8,999 nt of DNA from an uncultured Bacteroidales bacterium (GTDB lineage: Bacteria > Bacteroidota > Bacteroidia > Bacteroidales > UBA932). A program made the translations under genes and the position numbers. The stretch is from the NCBI GenBank assembly GCA_945874815.1, contig CAMCIE010000040.1, forward strand, positions 1 to 8,999. The letters run 5' to 3'. Each line of letters starts with the position of its first letter. The stretch's first letter is position 1. The notes below the pieces were generated by a model. That model had not been told where the DNA came from. It searched no databases and worked only from the letters and a program-made list of their open reading frames with translations. Positions 1 through 5,481 of the stretch are shown in pieces.

Positions 1-642
1 TTCCAGCCACATATCATTTCTTCCATAGCGACAGGTGCTTCCGTGGACAATTTCTCCGGACTTTCCTTCGAGAACGGATTCAAGGGCCTTCTGCTCACAT
101 ATTATGACAAGACTGCCGTACCTACAGGCAACGAAGCACTGAATGAATTGGTTGCGACAAGAGGAATGACAGGCATGCTCAACACTGTTTTCCTGATTTT
201 CTGTGCGGTTACTTTTGGCGGAACCCTTGTCGGCAGCGGAATGCTGCAAAGCCTTACCGATCTTCTGACAAGATATATCAGCCGCAGGGTAAGCATTGTC
301 GGATCAACGGTAGGAACCGGTATTTTTGCAAATATGATTACTGGTGACCAGTATCTTTCAATCATCCTGACTTCCAGTCTGTATAAGAAATTGTTCAAGG
401 ACAGAGGGTATGAAAGCAGGCTCCTCAGCCGTTCGGTCGAAGACAGTGCCACTGTAGTTTCTGTTCTGATTCCATGGAATTCATGTGGAATGACACAGGC
501 GACTGTCCTGAAGGTGGCTACCGTCGAGTACCTCCCATATTGTCTGTTCAATCTCATTTCGCCTGTCATGTCGATTGCAATGGCAGCCATTGGATATAAA
601 ATTATTCGCAAAAAACCTCACAAAACTCAAAAAATAGATTAA
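1..642 (+). CDS. nhaC: Na+/H+ antiporter NhaC family, C-terminal part (5' truncated)
   Basis: This frame is open from base 1 with no start in view, so the gene begins upstream. The GTG at 43 is only an internal codon. The visible 213 residues are hydrophobic and carry family-typical blocks: FGGTLVGSGMLQS (about residues 72-84), MITGDQYLSI (about 112-121), LSRSVEDSATVVSVLIPWNS (about 142-161) and a PY.LFNLISP block near 179-188. These resemble the C-terminal half of NhaC antiporters, inner-membrane proteins that exchange cytoplasmic Na+ for H+. The EDS and PWN motifs lie in the conserved core of that family. The protein ends in a short basic tail (IIRKKPHKTQKID), as expected for a cytoplasmic C-terminus. 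Antiport function is inferred from family resemblance. A related amino-acid/H+ or malate/lactate exchanger of the same superfamily cannot be excluded from a fragment. The TAA stop overlaps the promoter of the next gene. Confidence 0.85.
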   Translation, partial: FQPHIISSIATGASVDNFSGLSFENGFKGLLLTYYDKTAVPTGNEALNELVATRGMTGMLNTVFLIFCAVTFGGTLVGSGMLQSLTDLLTRYISRRVSIVGSTVGTGIFANMITGDQYLSIILTSSLYKKLFKDRGYESRLLSRSVEDSATVVSVLIPWNSCGMTQATVLKVATVEYLPYCLFNLISPVMSIAMAAIGYKIIRKKPHKTQKID

Positions 643-647
643 ATTTG
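640..647 (+). promoter_or_regulatory. Bacteroidota -7 element for rubrerythrin
   Basis: TAAATTTG matches the TAnnTTTG -7 consensus of Bacteroidota primary sigma factor promoters exactly. Its first three bases are the stop codon of the nhaC gene. A start site some 5-8 nt downstream would give a leader of about 35-40 nt before the rubrerythrin ATG at 692. No clear TTTG-like -33 element is visible upstream, so the call rests on the -7 match and its position. Confidence 0.5.
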
Positions 648-691
648 CAAGGATTATGAATATTTAAGAATAACACATAAATTATTTTAAC

Positions 692-1234
692 ATGAAAGAT
701 CTTAAAGGAACAAAGACTGAAGCCAATCTTCAGACTGCATTCGCTGGTGAGTCACAGGCTCGCAATAAATACACTTATTATGCTTCAAAAGCAAAGAAGG
801 ACGGATATGTCCAGATAGCTGCTCTCTTCGAGGAAACAGCAAACAACGAGAAGGAGCATGCCAAGATTTGGTTCAAGCTTCTCCATAATGGTGAGGTTCC
901 TTCAACAGAGGCAAACCTTCTTGATGCAGCAGAGGGCGAGAACTATGAGTGGACTGACATGTATGCAGGATTTGCAGTTGAAGCACGCGAGGAGGGTTTC
1001 GAGGATATCGCCTTCCTGTTCGAGAAAGTCGCTGCAATCGAGAAAATGCATGAGGAGCGTTACCGCAAACTCCTTGCAAATGTTCAGGGAGGAATCGTTT
1101 TCTCACGCGACGAGGATATGATCTGGGAGTGCTCGAACTGCGGTCATGTCGTTATCGGCAAGCAAGCTCCTGAGATGTGCCCTGTCTGCAAGCATCCTAA
1201 GAGCTATTTCAAGATTCACGCTACAAACTATTAA
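692..1234 (+). CDS. rbr: Rubrerythrin
   Basis: Rubrerythrin is a cytoplasmic non-haem iron peroxidase that reduces hydrogen peroxide in anaerobes, taking electrons from rubredoxin or NADH-linked donors. The 180-residue protein has the usual two-domain layout. Residues 1-135 form a ferritin-like four-helix domain with likely diiron ligands E20, E53, H56, E117 and H120, the last two in an ExxH motif; the 97-101 region (EAREE) should provide another glutamate. Residues 140-180 form a rubredoxin-like domain with an Fe(SCys)4 site made by C147, C150, C163 and C166 (CSNC and CPVC). Length is normal and nothing appears missing. The ATG at 692 starts the conserved N-terminus [10 protein letters not shown]. 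The gene appears monocistronic: it has its own -7 box over the preceding stop codon and a strong terminator 20 nt after its stop. Peroxide-responsive control is plausible, but no operator is recognisable. Confidence 0.96.
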   Translation: MKDLKGTKTEANLQTAFAGESQARNKYTYYASKAKKDGYVQIAALFEETANNEKEHAKIWFKLLHNGEVPSTEANLLDAAEGENYEWTDMYAGFAVEAREEGFEDIAFLFEKVAAIEKMHEERYRKLLANVQGGIVFSRDEDMIWECSNCGHVVIGKQAPEMCPVCKHPKSYFKIHATNY

Positions 1235-1253
1235 CAGATAGTGTGTGAGATTA

Positions 1254-1291
1254 AATAAAATAAGGCTGCCAGAGGGCAGCCTTATTTTATT
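1254..1291. terminator. Bidirectional rho-independent terminator between rbr and pssA
   Basis: A perfect 17-bp inverted repeat: arms 1254-1270 and 1275-1291, loop AGAG (1271-1274). The GC-rich core GGCTGCC/GGCAGCC is flanked by AT-only outer arms, so a T-rich tract follows the core on either strand. It lies 20 nt after the rubrerythrin stop and about 13 nt after the pssA stop, which is the right place to end both convergent transcripts. Confidence 0.93.
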
Positions 1292-1304
1292 ATATGGAAG
1301 GATG

Positions 1305-2045
1305 TTATTTCTTTATCACCCCGACAAGATTCATTATAATGTATGTCAGGAAAATCAGAATGACGGCAAACGACCAGTTCTGCTTCAGAATGACTGTCAT
1401 TACGATTTCAATCAGAGCGCATGCAGCAAAGACCAGTCTTTCAGTACCTATCTTGACTTTTCCGTCAGCGCCTTTCTTGAATTTCATTGAGAACATAGGT
1501 ATTTCGCTGACCAGCAAAGCGGAAAGAATAACAGAAAGTACGGGGATGGTCCATTTTGCGCCTGCCCATGCTGCCAATGTACTCTCCGGACATTTTGTAA
1601 CATAATATGCCAGGGAACCGCAAAGCATTGCACATGAAGGCGTTGCCAGCCCTATGAAACTTTCTGTCTGCCTCTCGTCCACATTGAATTTGGCAAGACG
1701 CAATGCAGAAAACACTGCAATTACCAGTGGTATGTAGCATAGCCAGCATACAGGGCAAGACTCACCGCTGCATGCTCCCTGTCCTTTCATAAGACTGTAC
1801 CTCATGACTGCTGGCTTTACTCCGAAACTGACCTTGTCATAATGGTTATCAAGTTCTTTTCCGATGTCCGAATAAGCTTTCAGCAGTCTGGCTGAAAAAC
1901 CGTCAAAGAAGTCACATACGGCAGCTCCCAACATGAGGCAGAAGGCTATGTCCATCCTGCCGTTGAAAGTACTAATCACACCCAGAACGCCGCAGAGCAG
2001 GTTCATGGATGTGATCGTATTGGGTATATATTTGACAATACTCAT
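1305..2045 (-). CDS. pssA: CDP-diacylglycerol--serine O-phosphatidyltransferase
   Basis: This integral membrane enzyme makes phosphatidylserine from CDP-diacylglycerol and L-serine, the precursor of phosphatidylethanolamine. The CDP-alcohol phosphatidyltransferase signature DxxDGxxAR(x8)GxxxDxxxD is complete: D45, D48, G49, A52, R53, G62, D66 and D70, followed by VSFGVKPA (72-79). Later conserved blocks are FSALRLAKFN (about 112-121) and RQTESFIGL (about 125-133). Hydrophobic stretches near 12-28, 33-47, 103-116, 131-149, 164-184, 203-220 and 224-243 fit a multi-pass protein of 246 residues. Unusual is a cysteine-rich segment with C92, C97, C100 and C103 between the catalytic motif and the next membrane segment. 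The gene starts 24 nt after the C1 peptidase stop on the same strand, and no promoter is seen between them, so co-transcription is likely. The decarboxylase gene psd, a common neighbour, is not in the window. Serine as acceptor is inferred from overall similarity to bacterial PssA. Confidence 0.92.
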   Translation of the reverse strand: MSIVKYIPNTITSMNLLCGVLGVISTFNGRMDIAFCLMLGAAVCDFFDGFSARLLKAYSDIGKELDNHYDKVSFGVKPAVMRYSLMKGQGACSGESCPVCWLCYIPLVIAVFSALRLAKFNVDERQTESFIGLATPSCAMLCGSLAYYVTKCPESTLAAWAGAKWTIPVLSVILSALLVSEIPMFSMKFKKGADGKVKIGTERLVFAACALIEIVMTVILKQNWSFAVILIFLTYIIMNLVGVIKK

Positions 2046-2069
2046 GTCAACAATAATCTTTTGGGATGA

Positions 2070-3248
2070 TTATTTGATGCCGAGTTTCTTTTTGATGTCT
2101 TTTGGAAGAGCGTCCTTGTGGACAACGATGTTCAATGTCTTATATCTTACGAAAGCATCAGATGCATACCAGATGCCTTTATATTTGCCACTCTCGCCCC
2201 ATGAGTTCTTGACCATGAAGTATTTGGTGCCGTTCTGGTCCTGAGCAAGACCGTAGATGTGCATTCCGTGGTCATCTGTAGTGGTCTTTCTGTCATAACC
2301 CTCCTGACGCATCTCCTGTGTGACGCTTACTTCCTCAGGAAGCTCAGCTGCTTCAGCAGCCTTTTCCTCGTTGCTCTTGCCAACCCAGCGCTCCTGGTCG
2401 GAACCACCTGCGGCAGTCTTTTCCTGCAATGCCACTGCGATGCCGTTTCTTGTGAATCCTTTTTCACTTACATCTGATCCCCATGCGATTGTATATCCTT
2501 TTTCGATGGCGTTGTACATCACTTCCATGAGTTCATCCACAGGGAGGTTCCATGCACTGTCCCATCTCCAGTTGTCACATACTTCGATGACGAATGGTTT
2601 GTAGAACGGATGATGTGTGAAAGAAGTCAGGTTTACATAGTCATCAGGATTGATTCCGAGGTAATCTCTGTATGACTCAGGGGTGTATTCCGTTCCTGCG
2701 ACAGTGAATTTCTCAGGATATTCTCCGAGGTAGGCCTCGATGATGCCGTCCATACCTTTCACCCAAGCTGTTGTGAGGGTCTTGTTAGGATTGCTCTTTA
2801 TTGCATCCACATAGCCTTTGAGGGCTGCATCCATCTCGAAATGTTCAGGCTTGTCGCTTCCGTAGCACAGACCGGGCATTGCATCCTGAGGAACGATACC
2901 ATAGTCTCCGATGACATGAAGAACGTCTCCGAAAGAGCTGCCGGCCGCAAAATTGAGATGACCGTCAAGCCTTATGTATTTGATACCTCTGTCATGGTAA
3001 GATTTACCAACAACGAACATCTCTGCCAGATCGACTTCCTGACCTTTTGTCCTCAGGATTTCAGACTCGATGAATGAGAGTGCAGAATAGCACCAGCAAG
3101 TACCTGAACGGTATTGGTTCTTGACAGGTGTAATGGGATTTTCCTTGATTGTAGTGAACTGATAGTCCGGCTTTGCCGGAGCATTCTGGGCAGCTGCCGA
3201 CATTGTGAACGAAAGAGCGGCTGCCAAAAGGATGGATTTGATTTTCAT
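2070..3248 (-). CDS. Secreted C1 (papain-like) cysteine peptidase, bleomycin hydrolase type
   Basis: The 392-residue precursor starts with a Sec signal peptide: MKIKS, a hydrophobic stretch, and a likely cut after SAAA at residue 20. There is no lipobox cysteine. The mature protein has the C1 catalytic set: oxyanion-hole Q45 and nucleophile C51 in NQYRSGTCWCYS, H327 in DDHGMHIYG, and N348 in VKNSWGES. The wide gap between Cys and His and the HGMHI/NSWG blocks point to the C1B (bleomycin hydrolase/aminopeptidase C) branch rather than true papains. Most C1B enzymes are cytoplasmic and about 450 residues; this one is shorter, exported and ends KKKLGIK. A likely role is trimming peptides in the periplasm. 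Two further things stand out: a second cysteine (C53) beside the nucleophile, and a Glu/Lys-rich stretch at about 280-325 before the His. It precedes pssA, probably in one transcript. Substrate specificity, aminopeptidase or endopeptidase, cannot be told from sequence. Confidence 0.88.
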   Translation of the reverse strand: MKIKSILLAAALSFTMSAAAQNAPAKPDYQFTTIKENPITPVKNQYRSGTCWCYSALSFIESEILRTKGQEVDLAEMFVVGKSYHDRGIKYIRLDGHLNFAAGSSFGDVLHVIGDYGIVPQDAMPGLCYGSDKPEHFEMDAALKGYVDAIKSNPNKTLTTAWVKGMDGIIEAYLGEYPEKFTVAGTEYTPESYRDYLGINPDDYVNLTSFTHHPFYKPFVIEVCDNWRWDSAWNLPVDELMEVMYNAIEKGYTIAWGSDVSEKGFTRNGIAVALQEKTAAGGSDQERWVGKSNEEKAAEAAELPEEVSVTQEMRQEGYDRKTTTDDHGMHIYGLAQDQNGTKYFMVKNSWGESGKYKGIWYASDAFVRYKTLNIVVHKDALPKDIKKKLGIK

Positions 3249-3295
3249 GCTATTATGTTTTAATTTGTTTCAATCAATCAGGCTATTTTCATGCT
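3241..3295 (-). repeat. 11-bp direct repeat duplicating the peptidase start-codon context
   Basis: On the minus strand AGCATGAAAAT occurs at the peptidase start (3251-3241) and again 44 nt upstream (3295-3285). The upstream copy opens a mini-ORF, ATG AAA ATA GCC TGA (3292-3278, Met-Lys-Ile-Ala-stop). It also forms one arm of a small hairpin, TCATGC/GCATGA at 3289-3294 and 3299-3304 with loop TGTT. Both lie inside the predicted leader of the peptidase mRNA. The function is unknown and chance is possible. Confidence 0.5.
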
Positions 3296-3318
3296 GTTGC
3301 ATGATGCCATATAATTTA

Positions 3319-3326
3319 CAAAGTTA
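3319..3326 (-). promoter_or_regulatory. Bacteroidota -7 element for the C1 peptidase-pssA unit
   Basis: The minus strand reads TAACTTTG, an exact TAnnTTTG match. Transcription would begin near 3312, giving a leader of about 60-65 nt. The corresponding -33 region would fall around 3345-3350, on top of the opposite promoter's -7 box. No good TTTG is seen there. Confidence 0.6.
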
Positions 3327-3347
3327 GCAAAAAAAACATAAATATTG

Positions 3348-3355
3348 TATCTTTG
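3348..3355 (+). promoter_or_regulatory. Bacteroidota -7 element for the alpha/beta hydrolase
   Basis: TATCTTTG matches TAnnTTTG exactly, 40 nt before the chosen hydrolase ATG. A weak -33-like TTAG lies at 3324-3327, 20 nt upstream, inside the minus-strand -7 box. This box also argues against starting the hydrolase at the in-frame TTG at 3345, because that codon would lie upstream of the transcription start. Confidence 0.65.
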
Positions 3356-3395
3356 TCCTCCTCAGGCACTTTATATACATGAATTTTTAAGGATA

Positions 3396-4058
3396 ATGGG
3401 AAGAATCATCAATATTTTGTATGTCCACGGAATGGGCGGCGGAGGAGACAGCCGCATTCCTTCCATATTGAAACAGCATATCAACGATGCCTTACCACCT
3501 CACAGTGATATTTCTTTAAATGTCACAGTACGAACATATAGCTTCGACCCGGAGCAAGGCGCAAGGCAGATTGCCCTTTGGGTGGAAGAACTGAAACCGT
3601 CCCTTGTCGTAGGGGAGTCCCTTGGAGCTATTCAGACCATCAGGATTCAAGGAGTGCCGCACATTCTGGTCTCTCCCTCGCTGAATGCCCCTCTTTATCT
3701 GGGCAATCTTGCTTTTCTGGCGCTCATCCCGGGAATAACGTTTTTGCTTGACAAGATTTACAAGCCGAAGGAAGGCGACAGGCAAAGGCTGCATTTTTCT
3801 TTCAGGATATTGAGGAAATACAGAGAGCATCGCAGAATTGCCCTCAGGAATTCTACTGCAATGGGAGGACAGGATTCATTTTATGCATTCTTCGGAACGC
3901 ATGACCATTACAGAAAGTCAGGCATTGTACGCCTGAAAACATGGAAAAAGTATTTCGGAGACACATTCGAGATTTATGACGGTACTCATTTCATGGAGGA
4001 AGAATACATTCATTCCATGTTGATTCCAAAGATATTGGATACTCTGGGTATTAAATAA
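3396..4058 (+). CDS. Small alpha/beta hydrolase of unknown substrate
   Basis: The ATG at 3396 is chosen because an AAGGA ribosome-binding-like sequence lies at 3389-3393 and the in-frame TTG at 3345 sits within the promoter. The 220-residue product starts with a strand and oxyanion loop typical of alpha/beta hydrolases, INILYVHGMGGGGDSR (5-20). It carries the nucleophile elbow GESLG with S75, and has plausible triad partners D170 (FFGTHDHY) and H198 (YDGTHFM). There is no signal peptide, so it should be cytoplasmic. A hydrophobic stretch at about 98-118 may be a lid or core helix rather than a membrane anchor. The layout recalls small serine esterases such as the YqiA/UPF0227 group, but I do not recognise a specific characterised family, so no reaction beyond probable ester or thioester hydrolysis should be assumed. 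It is a single-gene unit, divergent from the C1 peptidase and convergent with the aminotransferase. Confidence 0.78.
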   Translation: MGRIINILYVHGMGGGGDSRIPSILKQHINDALPPHSDISLNVTVRTYSFDPEQGARQIALWVEELKPSLVVGESLGAIQTIRIQGVPHILVSPSLNAPLYLGNLAFLALIPGITFLLDKIYKPKEGDRQRLHFSFRILRKYREHRRIALRNSTAMGGQDSFYAFFGTHDHYRKSGIVRLKTWKKYFGDTFEIYDGTHFMEEEYIHSMLIPKILDTLGIK

Positions 4059-4098
4059 TAAAACAGAAATGTTATATAAGTTAACATTTCTGTTTTAT
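4058..4098. terminator. Bidirectional hairpin terminator between hydrolase and aminotransferase
   Basis: A perfect 17-bp inverted repeat: arms 4058-4074 and 4082-4098, 7-nt loop TATAAGT. The left arm begins on the last base of the hydrolase stop codon, and the aminotransferase stop lies 29 nt beyond the right arm. The stem is AT-rich with few G:C pairs (CAGAAATG/CATTTCTG core), so it is weaker than the 1254-1291 hairpin. The T-rich distal arm still fits intrinsic termination in both directions. Confidence 0.8.
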
Positions 4099-4127
4099 GG
4101 TTAAATTTCTACAAATTTCGTTTAAGA

Positions 4128-5330
4128 TCAGATGGTACGGCCCGGATAAGCCTTCAGGCCAGCTTCAAGAATGTCAAGTGCTTTGACCATTTCCGGAACT
4201 TCAAGCACATAGGAGATACGTGCATGGTTAAGACCTTTTCCGGGAGTCTTGTAGAATGAAGCGGCAGGAGTGATCATCGTGGTTTCGTTGTTTACCCTGA
4301 ACTCTTCAAGCATCCACCTTGCAAAGCTTTCTGTATTGTCAACAGGAAGTTCGGCGATGGTGTAGAATGCACCGTTAGGCATAGGGGTGAACACTCCTTC
4401 TATCTGATTGAGCCTTGTAATCATGAAATCCCTTCTCCTGATGTATTCCTCGCGAACTGCATCGAAATACTCCTGAGGGGTGTCGAGGGCTCCGATTGCA
4501 GCAATCTGGCCGATAACAGGAGGGCAGAGACGTGCCTGTGCAAATTTGAGGGCAGCTGCCATGAACTCCTTATTATGTGAAACCAGACATCCGACACGTG
4601 CACCGCAGAGATTGTAACGTTTTGACACTGAGTCAACAAGAATGACATTCTGATCCAGGTCAGGAATGTTCATCGCACTGAAATGAGGCTCGTCAGTATA
4701 GCAGAATTCACGGTAAACCTCGTCTGAGATGAGGAAGAGGTCATGTTTGCGTGCCACTTCTCCCAATGCAAGCATATTCTCCTTGCTGTAAAGAGTACCG
4801 CATGGGTTTCCTGGGTTGCAGACGAGAATTGCCCTTGTCCTGTCTGTAATGGCTTTTTCAAATTCTTCGATAGGAGGGACCTGGAAGCCTTTACGTATGT
4901 CAGTTGGGATGGCTTTCAGAGTGATTCCGTTCATGAATGCGAAAGTGTTGTAATTGGTGTAGAAAGGCTCAAGCACGATGACCTCGTCACCAGGATTACA
5001 TGTAATTTCAAGTGAAAGGTTCACTCCTTCACTTCCGGCAACGGTTACAAGAAGTTCTGAAACTTCTATATCGATACCTATTTTCTTGTAATACTTGTTT
5101 ACCAGACCTTCCCTAAGTTCGATCAGACCGGCTGAATTGGAGTATGACACGTGAGTGAGGCCGTTGTTCCTGATGGCTTCAAGTGCACAGTCCGGGGATT
5201 TGATATCAGGCTGTCCAATGTTGAGATGATAAACTTTTACGCCCTGCTTCTTGGCTGCATCAGCCAGAGGTACCAGCTTTCTGATTGCGGATGCTGGCAT
5301 CTGAACCGCTTTCGTAGAGATATTTGCCAT
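4128..5330 (-). CDS. PLP-dependent class I/II aminotransferase (aspartate aminotransferase fold)
   Basis: This fold type I enzyme uses pyridoxal phosphate to move amino groups between an amino acid and a 2-oxoacid, usually glutamate/2-oxoglutarate. The 400-residue protein is full length for the family. Visible landmarks are HLNIGQPD (35-42) near the N-terminus, N175 in CNPGNPCG, D203 and Y206 in ISDEVY, the PLP Schiff-base lysine K237 in DSVSKRYN, R245 in GARVG, and the substrate-carboxylate arginine R371 in HARISY. The donor (aspartate, alanine, aromatic or other) cannot be fixed from sequence, so no gene symbol is given. The gene diverges from glnN across 151 nt. Glutamine synthetase consumes the glutamate that transaminases regenerate or use, so shared nitrogen control is a reasonable inference. 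The predicted mRNA begins with a hairpin at 5396-5361. The ATG at 5330-5328 is the first in frame, and the adjacent sequence lacks an obvious Shine-Dalgarno motif, as is usual in Bacteroidota. Confidence 0.92.
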   Translation of the reverse strand: MANISTKAVQMPASAIRKLVPLADAAKKQGVKVYHLNIGQPDIKSPDCALEAIRNNGLTHVSYSNSAGLIELREGLVNKYYKKIGIDIEVSELLVTVAGSEGVNLSLEITCNPGDEVIVLEPFYTNYNTFAFMNGITLKAIPTDIRKGFQVPPIEEFEKAITDRTRAILVCNPGNPCGTLYSKENMLALGEVARKHDLFLISDEVYREFCYTDEPHFSAMNIPDLDQNVILVDSVSKRYNLCGARVGCLVSHNKEFMAAALKFAQARLCPPVIGQIAAIGALDTPQEYFDAVREEYIRRRDFMITRLNQIEGVFTPMPNGAFYTIAELPVDNTESFARWMLEEFRVNNETTMITPAASFYKTPGKGLNHARISYVLEVPEMVKALDILEAGLKAYPGRTI

Positions 5331-5360
5331 ATATTGAGGTTTATGTTGCCTTTATTTTGA

Positions 5361-5396
5361 GTTTTTGCGGCACAATCCGTACCCATTGTCAAAAAC
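5361..5396 (-). promoter_or_regulatory. Inverted repeat / leader hairpin of the aminotransferase
   Basis: GTTTTTG (5361-5367) pairs perfectly with CAAAAAC (5390-5396). Inside it ACAAT (5372-5376) pairs with ATTGT (5385-5389), leaving a 4-nt bulge and an 8-nt loop. The element starts 5 nt from the minus-strand -7 box, so the RNA would begin at or next to the outer stem. It could be a 5' stabilising hairpin, an RNA switch, or a DNA operator covering the start site. It matches no riboswitch class I know. Confidence 0.5.
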
Positions 5397-5400
5397 CTTG

Positions 5401-5408
5401 CAAAGATA
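5401..5408 (-). promoter_or_regulatory. Bacteroidota -7 element for the aminotransferase
   Basis: The minus strand reads TATCTTTG, an exact TAnnTTTG match. The predicted start near 5396-5393 leaves a leader of roughly 65 nt. A weak -33-like GTTTC lies near 5425-5429 on the minus strand. Confidence 0.65.
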
Positions 5409-5443
5409 AATATATTTTTACTAGAAACTATTGCTGATTTTAT

Positions 5444-5451
5444 TATCTTTG
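5444..5451 (+). promoter_or_regulatory. Bacteroidota -7 element for glnN
   Basis: TATCTTTG matches TAnnTTTG exactly, 30 nt before the glnN ATG. The resulting leader would be only about 25 nt, too short for a complex riboswitch. No clear -33 element is visible, only a T-rich run at 5415-5420, which may mean the promoter needs an activator. The box is identical in sequence to that of the divergent aminotransferase, 35 nt away. Confidence 0.65.
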
Positions 5452-5481
5452 CGGCCGACTTAACAAAAAACCTATTTATTT

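Noticed and set aside
43..45. GTG at 43 as the start of the antiporter gene
   Set aside because: The frame is open back to base 1 and the preceding residues continue plausibly, so the gene is truncated by the window rather than starting here.
102..611. 169-codon open frame on the minus strand opposite nhaC
   Set aside because: It lies wholly antisense to a well-supported membrane protein gene, has no recognisable domain, and the plus-strand frame has clear NhaC motifs. It is a shadow of that gene's codon use.
1294..1605. Plus-strand frame running into pssA
   Set aside because: It begins after a strong terminator and is antisense to the conserved pssA gene, with no recognisable product.
3345..3395. 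Upstream TTG start adding 17 residues to the alpha/beta hydrolase
   Set aside because: The TTG lies upstream of or within the TATCTTTG promoter element, so it would not be in the transcript. The extension has no family resemblance, whereas ATG 3396 follows AAGGA.
5331..5481. A known riboswitch ahead of glnN or the aminotransferase
   Set aside because: The predicted glnN leader is only about 25 nt, and the aminotransferase leader hairpin does not match any riboswitch core I recognise.
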